NCBI GenBank assembly: GCA_046758865.1
Contig: JBHIBD010000027.1
Location: 1-30,098, forward strand
From: JBHIBD01 sp046758865
GTDB taxonomy: Bacteria; Planctomycetota; Brocadiia; Brocadiales; Bathyanammoxibiaceae
Length of the DNA: 30,098 nt
Reading direction: 5' to 3'
Shown one piece after another: positions 25,782 through 30,098 of the stretch (positions within the stretch are counted from its first letter, which is position 1; each line of letters begins with the position of its first letter). The notes under the pieces are model-generated. The model was given only the letters and a program-made list of their open reading frames with translations, was not told the origin of the DNA and ran no database searches. Both the position numbers and the translations under genes were made by a program.

Positions 25782-25836
25782 ATTTTACCTGAAGGAGGTT
25801 AGCGTTCTATTAACGCAAGGTTAAGATTTGATTAAG
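25782..25836 (-). promoter_or_regulatory. Pho box (4 x 11-bp direct repeats) and -10 of the porin
   Basis: On the minus strand four contiguous 11-mers, CTTAATCAAAT (25826-25836), CTTAACCTTGC (25815-25825), GTTAATAGAAC (25804-25814) and GCTAACCTCCT (25793-25803), are followed after 5 bases by TAAAAT (25782-25787). Spacing and core match the pstS site, where the gap to the -10 is 3 bases. The predicted leader is about 18 nt and carries AAGGAGG. Confidence 0.85.
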
Positions 25837-25917
25837 TCTCTAGGAAGGGAATCTGGCTCAGAGTCCCTTATAGCCCTGCAAGTTCCGCGAATAGTAAAAG
25901 ATACAGATGAGAGCGAT

Positions 25918-26997
25918 TTAGGATTCAGTCTTCGGCTTGGGGAAGGTAATGGTAAAGATACTTCCGTGGCCTGGCTTGCTATTGGCAAAGACTGTCCCAC
26001 CGTGGGCCAGGGCGATGTGTTTTACGATGGCAAGCCCCAGGCCCGTACCCCCCATCTCCCTGGAGCGGGCCTTATCTACCCGATAAAAACGCTCAAAGAC
26101 GCGAGCAAGGTCTGCCCTGGGTATGCCTATCCCGGTGTCAGAGACAGCAAGCTCTATTTGCCTATTTTCTTCGGTCGCTGAGATAGTTATCTTTCCACAG
26201 GGTGGAGTGTACTTTATAGCATTATCTAAGAGATTTGCTAAGGCCTGGTCCAGGAGGGCCTCATCCGCATGTATGTAGGTTAGACCTTCTGGTATATTTA
26301 CCAATACGGTATGCTCCTTCTCGCGGATGTGGTCGTCAAAGGTCCCTATGAGTTTGTTTACAAATGGCAGGAGCGCTATCTTTCTCAGCTCTAGCGGGGT
26401 CTTTCCAGATTCTATCTTTGAGAGGCTGAGGAGGTCGCCTATTAAATTATTAAGACGATTGGTGTGTCTTTCAATAATGGAGAGGAATTTTCTGGCATTT
26501 TCTGGCTCTTCAAGTGCACCGTCCTTTAATGTCTCTACGAACCCCTTTATAGAGGCCAGCGGCGTCTTAAGCTCGTGGGAAACGTTTGCCACGAACTCAA
26601 CTCGCACCTTTTCCAGTTTCTTCAGGTCGGTGATGTCGTGGGCTATTATAGCAACCCCGAGGTCGCTCTCAGACCCCTTTATGGGTGTTATATGAAGACG
26701 GAAGACTGTCTCGTTGGGGAGGAGGTCTGCAGTCTCACAGGTATGGACATTACCACTTTTCAGCGTCTCTCCTACCAGTGTGTTTAACTGGTCATTATTG
26801 AAGACCTCGCGGATGTGCCTTCCCAGGGTCTTTTCTTGGTCGAGGCCAAACATGTTACATGCGGCGCCGTTAACCAAAAATGTCTTTCCCTCCCTGTCCA
26901 CCGCCAGCACGCCCTCTGTCATGCTGGAGAGGATGGCCGTGAGCTTGTCCCTTTCATGGACCAGGCCCGATTTCTCTTTCTCCGATTCTCTACCCAT
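25918..26997 (-). CDS. phoR: PhoR-like sensor histidine kinase without a membrane anchor
   Basis: The 359-residue kinase has a PAS domain (about 18-125), a dimerisation/phosphoacceptor domain with His141 in VSHELKTPLASIKGF, and an ATPase domain with LLDNAIKYTP, DTGIGIP and GGTGLGLAIVKH. It is called PhoR by domain order and by its place 4 bases after phoB in a window full of Pho genes. Usual PhoR proteins begin with one or two membrane helices; here the first residues are strongly charged (GRESEKEKSGLVHERDKL) and the gene abuts phoB, so a soluble form seems genuine. Confidence 0.87.
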   Translation of the reverse strand: MGRESEKEKSGLVHERDKLTAILSSMTEGVLAVDREGKTFLVNGAACNMFGLDQEKTLGRHIREVFNNDQLNTLVGETLKSGNVHTCETADLLPNETVFRLHITPIKGSESDLGVAIIAHDITDLKKLEKVRVEFVANVSHELKTPLASIKGFVETLKDGALEEPENARKFLSIIERHTNRLNNLIGDLLSLSKIESGKTPLELRKIALLPFVNKLIGTFDDHIREKEHTVLVNIPEGLTYIHADEALLDQALANLLDNAIKYTPPCGKITISATEENRQIELAVSDTGIGIPRADLARVFERFYRVDKARSREMGGTGLGLAIVKHIALAHGGTVFANSKPGHGSIFTITFPKPKTES

Positions 26998-27001
26998 ACT
27001 G

Positions 27002-27685
27002 CTAGCCCCTTAACTTATAGCCCAGGCCCCGTACCGTTACTATGTATGGGGCGTATTTACCCAATTTCTTGCGAAGGGAGGCAACGTGTACGTCAATGGT
27101 TCTGTCCACTACCACAGAGTCCTCCCCCAAGACGCCACTCATCAGTTGGTCCCTGGTCAAGACCCTCCCCGGCCTCTCAGCCAGGTAGTGGAGGAGTCTG
27201 AATTCTGTTATGGTCAGTGCTATATTCTTCCCATCCAGGGAAACTTCATGTCGAGATGTATCAATAACAAGGCTATCTATCTTTATAAGTTTTTTGGGTC
27301 TTGCCTCCCTTTCTGACCTTCTCAGCACCGCTCTCACCCTCGAGGTGAGGATTCTGGGGCTAAAAGGTTTTGTAACGTAATCGTCTACGCCCAGTTCTAG
27401 CCCTGTCACGATATCTGCCTCAGAATCCTTGACCGAGAGTATTATGATGGGGATACCGGCCGTCTTTGGGTCTTGCTTGAGCCTCCGACATACCTCAAGG
27501 CCATCCAGCCTGGGCAACATCAGGTCAAGGAGCACAAGCGAGGGGTGCTTGCCCCTGGCCATCTGGAGGCCCCCTTCCCCGTCATAGGCACACATGACCC
27601 TAAAACCTTCTTTTTCAAGGTTATACCGTATCAGTTCTACCAGGTCCTTTTCGTCCTCTATGACGAGGATGTCTTTCTTTGGCAT
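27002..27685 (-). CDS. phoB: PhoB-like response regulator
   Basis: This is an OmpR/PhoB-class regulator of 227 residues. The receiver has acidic residues E10 and D11, phospho-acceptor Asp54 in VLLDLMLPRLDG and Lys106 in DDYVTKPFSP; the C-terminal winged helix contains LLHYLAERPGRVLTRDQL and ends VTVRGLGYKLRG. I start it at ATG 27685 (MPKKDILVIEDE), where the receiver fold begins; the frame runs 14 codons further to a TTG at 27727 without family sequence. No clear ribosome binding site. The 11-bp repeats before pstS and the porin are its probable targets; I found none before phoB itself. Confidence 0.9.
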   Translation of the reverse strand: MPKKDILVIEDEKDLVELIRYNLEKEGFRVMCAYDGEGGLQMARGKHPSLVLLDLMLPRLDGLEVCRRLKQDPKTAGIPIIILSVKDSEADIVTGLELGVDDYVTKPFSPRILTSRVRAVLRRSEREARPKKLIKIDSLVIDTSRHEVSLDGKNIALTITEFRLLHYLAERPGRVLTRDQLMSGVLGEDSVVVDRTIDVHVASLRKKLGKYAPYIVTVRGLGYKLRG

Positions 27686-27730
27686 GTTATAGAATGGAGT
27701 TAATTCTTTACGGCAGACTAAGTCCAAAAT

Positions 27731-28693
27731 TCATTCGTGGTTGGGTCTTTCTATGTGGGTGTTTATGTCGCACTTGTCATAAACGTCAAAAATCCCTTTG
27801 CAGAATTTTATCATCCTCTCATCGTTGTTTTTTACTGCTTCTTCATATAACTTTTGGTAAAAGGTGTCTCCATTTGCCAGCTTCCTTATCAACCAGTCCT
27901 CATATCTAATGATTTGATTCAGATCGTCTTCGTTAACTGTACCTGTTTTCAACTCTATGCAAGTAAACTTATGCAAGATATCTACTGAGTCAATTGTAGT
28001 AACATGAGTAAGAAAAATATCCATTACCTTATTAAAGGAGGTGGGAACAAAGTTTACGCAATCTCTATACTCACCAATTACTTCTTTTAATCTGTTCTGT
28101 TTGAACTGATTCATAAACCATGCGTTAAGGTAACCTTCATAAAGTAAACGACCCTTTTTGTCACACTCAAGTTTTAGTGGTAAAGACCTTTCCCCTTTAG
28201 GAACATATGGCTTAGCAAGAGGAGAGATGGACGAAAAGATAGGATTATTTCGCAGCAATAATCTAATTAATTCCTTCCCTTCTTCTGTGGTTATAGGGTT
28301 ATGATTCTTTCTTCCAATTGCACCCAGATCAAAGGTCCATATCCGACCCCTATCTTTTAAATCTAAAATATCGCTTAAAGCAATAGGCTTTGAAAATCTC
28401 CTTATAGCTGGCTCCATGCATACCCTTATAGGGTATAATTGTGTTACGTCTTTAAAAATTGGGGTGTCGTCATAGAAAGGGTCCTTGTTAACTTTCCATA
28501 AGCCATATACACCTTTTCCTGTAACATAGAAAAATACAAAATCTCCTTTTTTAATTCCTGTAAAACTAGCGATAATATCAGCATTTATCTGCGGTGATTT
28601 TTTAGAACCTTTTAATTCAGCACCACCATATGCTCCTGATTGTATGTTAAATTCAAAATTCTCCCTTTTTGTAACAAAAATATGGTAACTCAT
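27731..28693 (-). CDS. EVE/PUA-like domain fused to a PD-(D/E)XK nuclease
   Basis: The 320-residue protein has an N-terminal half (about 1-140) resembling EVE/PUA-like domains (GIKKGDFVFFYVTGKGVYGLWKV, then YPIRVCMEPA), a fold that in restriction systems reads modified bases. The C-terminal half has a PD-(D/E)XK nuclease core with Asp238, Glu247 and Lys249 (SVDIL ... CIELK) and a following Gln260 in LNQIIRY, as in NucS/DUF91-like nucleases. Together this suggests a modification-dependent or defensive nuclease; no methylase is nearby. The sequence is A/T-richer than the phoBR side. The ATG has only a weak AAAGG close to it. Confidence 0.6.
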   Translation of the reverse strand: MSYHIFVTKRENFEFNIQSGAYGGAELKGSKKSPQINADIIASFTGIKKGDFVFFYVTGKGVYGLWKVNKDPFYDDTPIFKDVTQLYPIRVCMEPAIRRFSKPIALSDILDLKDRGRIWTFDLGAIGRKNHNPITTEEGKELIRLLLRNNPIFSSISPLAKPYVPKGERSLPLKLECDKKGRLLYEGYLNAWFMNQFKQNRLKEVIGEYRDCVNFVPTSFNKVMDIFLTHVTTIDSVDILHKFTCIELKTGTVNEDDLNQIIRYEDWLIRKLANGDTFYQKLYEEAVKNNDERMIKFCKGIFDVYDKCDINTHIERPNHE

Positions 28694-28798
28694 ACCTTTA
28701 CAATGTTATCTGTCTTAAGCTTGATGCCTAATAAAATGAGGTCTTGCATTTCTATTTTAGTATAGACTTCTTCATCATAGCGCTCTGTTGTGGCACCC

Positions 28799-29068
28799 TT
28801 AACCGTTTTGTCCATTTCTCTTCAATTCCTTTAGGTAATCATCCACCGCTTTATATAAGACAAGGTAAAATTTCTCTTCGTTCCTATCTCCTAGAAGTTT
28901 TGTGTCTTCTATTCGGTAAAGGAGATGTTGCTTTATTAAAACTAACTCTCTTTTCCTTATCGCTTTTGGAGTGAACGGCCCTTTTCCTCCATCCCAACTA
29001 TCCCTTTCCTTGTAGATTTTCTTAAGTTCATCTCTTATTTTTCTTGTTGTCATGTATTCAAAAAACAA
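28799..29068 (-). CDS. Small hypothetical protein, helical and basic
   Basis: An 89-residue frame starting at TTG 29068, with GGAG 9 bases upstream; ATG 29053 (MTTRKIRDELKKIYKE) is the alternative. It is rich in Lys, Glu and Arg, and probably all helix with a central GGKGPFTPKAIRKRE turn. I do not recognise it. It lies 105 bases upstream of the EVE/nuclease gene on the same strand and could be its partner. Confidence 0.5.
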   Translation of the reverse strand: MFFEYMTTRKIRDELKKIYKERDSWDGGKGPFTPKAIRKRELVLIKQHLLYRIEDTKLLGDRNEEKFYLVLYKAVDDYLKELKRNGQNG

Positions 29069-29172
29069 TTTCTTTTTCTCCGCGATCTAACAGTAGTTGC
29101 TCAAAAGTTCGCTATCAATACAGGACTAATGTAATATCTTTAGGCCGTTGGCGATAATATCGCATACTCACC

Positions 29173-29193
29173 ACCCAGAGCATAATCCAAGAG
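29173..29193. repeat. 21-bp direct repeat, copy 1
   Basis: ACCCAGAGCATAATCCAAGA plus G matches 30078-30098 in 20 of 21 positions, 905 bases away; the toxin-antitoxin pair lies between them. The surrounding gap 29069-29358 also holds two small palindromes (GCGATAATATCGC at 29151-29163 and GTGCA/TGCAC at 29297-29311) and no gene I can support. Confidence 0.6.
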
Positions 29194-29358
29194 GGGGTGC
29201 AAATCAAGGATTTTAGGGGCGTTGCGCTAGGTATCTTATTAATAGTCTGATCACTGTTAGACTTTATCCTGACCAGTACAGGGGGGATATAGAGAGGTGC
29301 ATATTGTGCACCCACAGCCTGTAATGAGGCCCTGTTCAGCGACCGGAAGGAATGCATT

Positions 29359-29718
29359 TCACTCAATACGTCGGATGCGATAGCGATGGGGTTCAACCAC
29401 ACAAAGGACTGTCTTCAATTCTTTTTCAGCATATTTCCCAAAAATGTTTTGTAATTCTTTGTGTACCTCGTTTACCGTGGGTGGTGCAACCTTTAAGTAA
29501 ATAACTCCTGGACATAGTTCTTTTCTGAGAAACACCATTGCCCCAAAGTCTTTATCGCGGGTTACAAGTAATCTGTCCGCAGCTTTAGCTTTCTCTAGTA
29601 ATTCTTTGTCGGAAGACTCTTGAAGTCCGAGCTCTTTGGCAGTTACTACATCATGTCCATTCCTCTTTAAAAAATCTACAGTTATTTTGTATACATCATG
29701 GTCCGTTAATACCTTCAT
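29359..29718 (-). CDS. DUF5615 PIN-like toxin
   Basis: This 119-residue protein has the PIN-like/Mut7-C-type pattern: an acidic start (MKVLTDHDVY), NGHDVVTAKELGLQESSDKELLEKA and the late acidic motif LLVTRDKDFGAMVFL. Such proteins are predicted RNases and pair with a DUF433 protein as toxin and antitoxin. It begins 7 bases after the antitoxin stop with a poor ribosome binding site, so it is probably coupled to the antitoxin. Confidence 0.8.
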   Translation of the reverse strand: MKVLTDHDVYKITVDFLKRNGHDVVTAKELGLQESSDKELLEKAKAADRLLVTRDKDFGAMVFLRKELCPGVIYLKVAPPTVNEVHKELQNIFGKYAEKELKTVLCVVEPHRYRIRRIE

Positions 29719-29725
29719 TGCTTAC

Positions 29726-29953
29726 TTATGCATGGATCTCTTCTTTTCTGATTAAATCTAGTGCGTATTGAATGCAAGCCTTGATATCTTCTATTTCCAA
29801 ATCTGGATAGTAATTTCTAGTAATCTCTTCAAAAGAGGCACCTTCTTGAACTAACTCTAGCACATTGTCAACTGTTATCCTTGTACCAGCCACATATGGC
29901 TTGCCAAAATGGACCTGAGGGTCAACTTTAATGCGGTTTCTATAGCCTTTCAT
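29726..29953 (-). CDS. DUF433 antitoxin
   Basis: The 75-residue protein carries the DUF433 hallmark: a short strand with HFGKPYVAGTRITVDNVLEL, then an HTH-like segment GASFEEITRNYYPDLEIEDI and AALDYA-like CIQYALDLI. It is the expected antitoxin and probable autoregulator of the DUF5615 toxin that follows. The start ATG has AGGAGG 5 bases upstream. Confidence 0.85.
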   Translation of the reverse strand: MKGYRNRIKVDPQVHFGKPYVAGTRITVDNVLELVQEGASFEEITRNYYPDLEIEDIKACIQYALDLIRKEEIHA

Positions 29954-30077
29954 ACATACCTCCTATTTTGTAAAAGATTGCGTTGCACTCTACAAATCGG
30001 AAACAACCTCCTTTTTCTACCAATAATTTTATCTGCCCCCCTTCCGAGGTAGAGCAACTTTAATACAGTCCGTCCAC

Positions 30078-30098
30078 ACCCAGAGCATAAACCAAGAG
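30078..30098. repeat. 21-bp direct repeat, copy 2
   Basis: ACCCAGAGCATAAACCAAGA plus G repeats 29173-29193 with one mismatch and touches the window edge, so its full length is unknown. Confidence 0.6.

Noticed and set aside
29115..29402. 95-codon minus-strand frame after the toxin gene
   Set aside because: It overlaps the end of the toxin gene, has no ribosome binding site and reads as no recognisable protein.

Overview
The window looks like chromosome from a Gram-negative, respiring bacterium of middling GC. It holds outer-membrane porins, signal peptides, a c-type multiheme cytochrome and a single gapless F-type ATP synthase operon. Cytochrome-rich Planctomycetota of the Brocadiales (anammox) type would fit, but no taxonomic marker here settles this and I hold it loosely.

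Layout. 63-755 (+): tsaB, convergent with the atp operon. 777-7752 (-): a complete F1Fo ATP synthase operon read as atpZ-like, atpI-like, atpB, E, F, H, A, G, D, C, with many 4-8 bp overlaps. 7932-9884 (-): hemL followed by a PhoU-like helical protein, with a near-consensus promoter at 9917-9944. 10024-15431 (-): pstS-pstC-pstA-pstB-phoU-bioD, the phosphate uptake operon with a biotin gene at its end. 15626-20067 (+): a module of an outer-membrane barrel protein, a ChrB-family protein, an eight-heme cytochrome c and a second outer-membrane protein. Its promoter side carries a partial copy of the chrB 5' end. 20304-23951 (+): a three-gene ABC importer of the iron(III)/phosphonate type. 24097-25756 (-): an OprO/P-like porin, with the C-terminal remnant of a second porin just beyond its 3' end. 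25918-27685 (-): phoB-phoR. 27731-29953 (-): an A/T-richer accessory stretch with an EVE-like/PD-(D/E)XK nuclease, a small unknown gene and a DUF433/DUF5615 toxin-antitoxin pair, bracketed in part by a 21-bp direct repeat.

How it fits together. The sensor/regulator pair PhoR-PhoB, the Pst importer with PhoU, and the porin form one phosphate-starvation regulon. pstS and the porin each have four direct repeats of a TTAA(C)-type core at exact 11-bp spacing just upstream of a -10 element, so the PhoB binding site of this organism can be read from the sequence. The + strand cytochrome/ChrB/barrel module looks like an envelope redox or metal-oxyanion response unit; its substrate is unknown.

The most unusual points are: duplication of the chrB promoter-proximal end, which gives the neighbouring barrel gene a strong promoter and an upstream coupled mini-ORF; a 72-bp palindromic repeat lying in frame inside the cytochrome gene's leader; a probable AUU start codon for the ABC permease; several genes whose start codon sits only a few bases after the -10 element; a porin pseudogene fragment; a PhoR with no membrane segment; and an ATP synthase epsilon subunit lacking the C-terminal helical domain. 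I saw no tRNA, rRNA, CRISPR array or complete insertion sequence.
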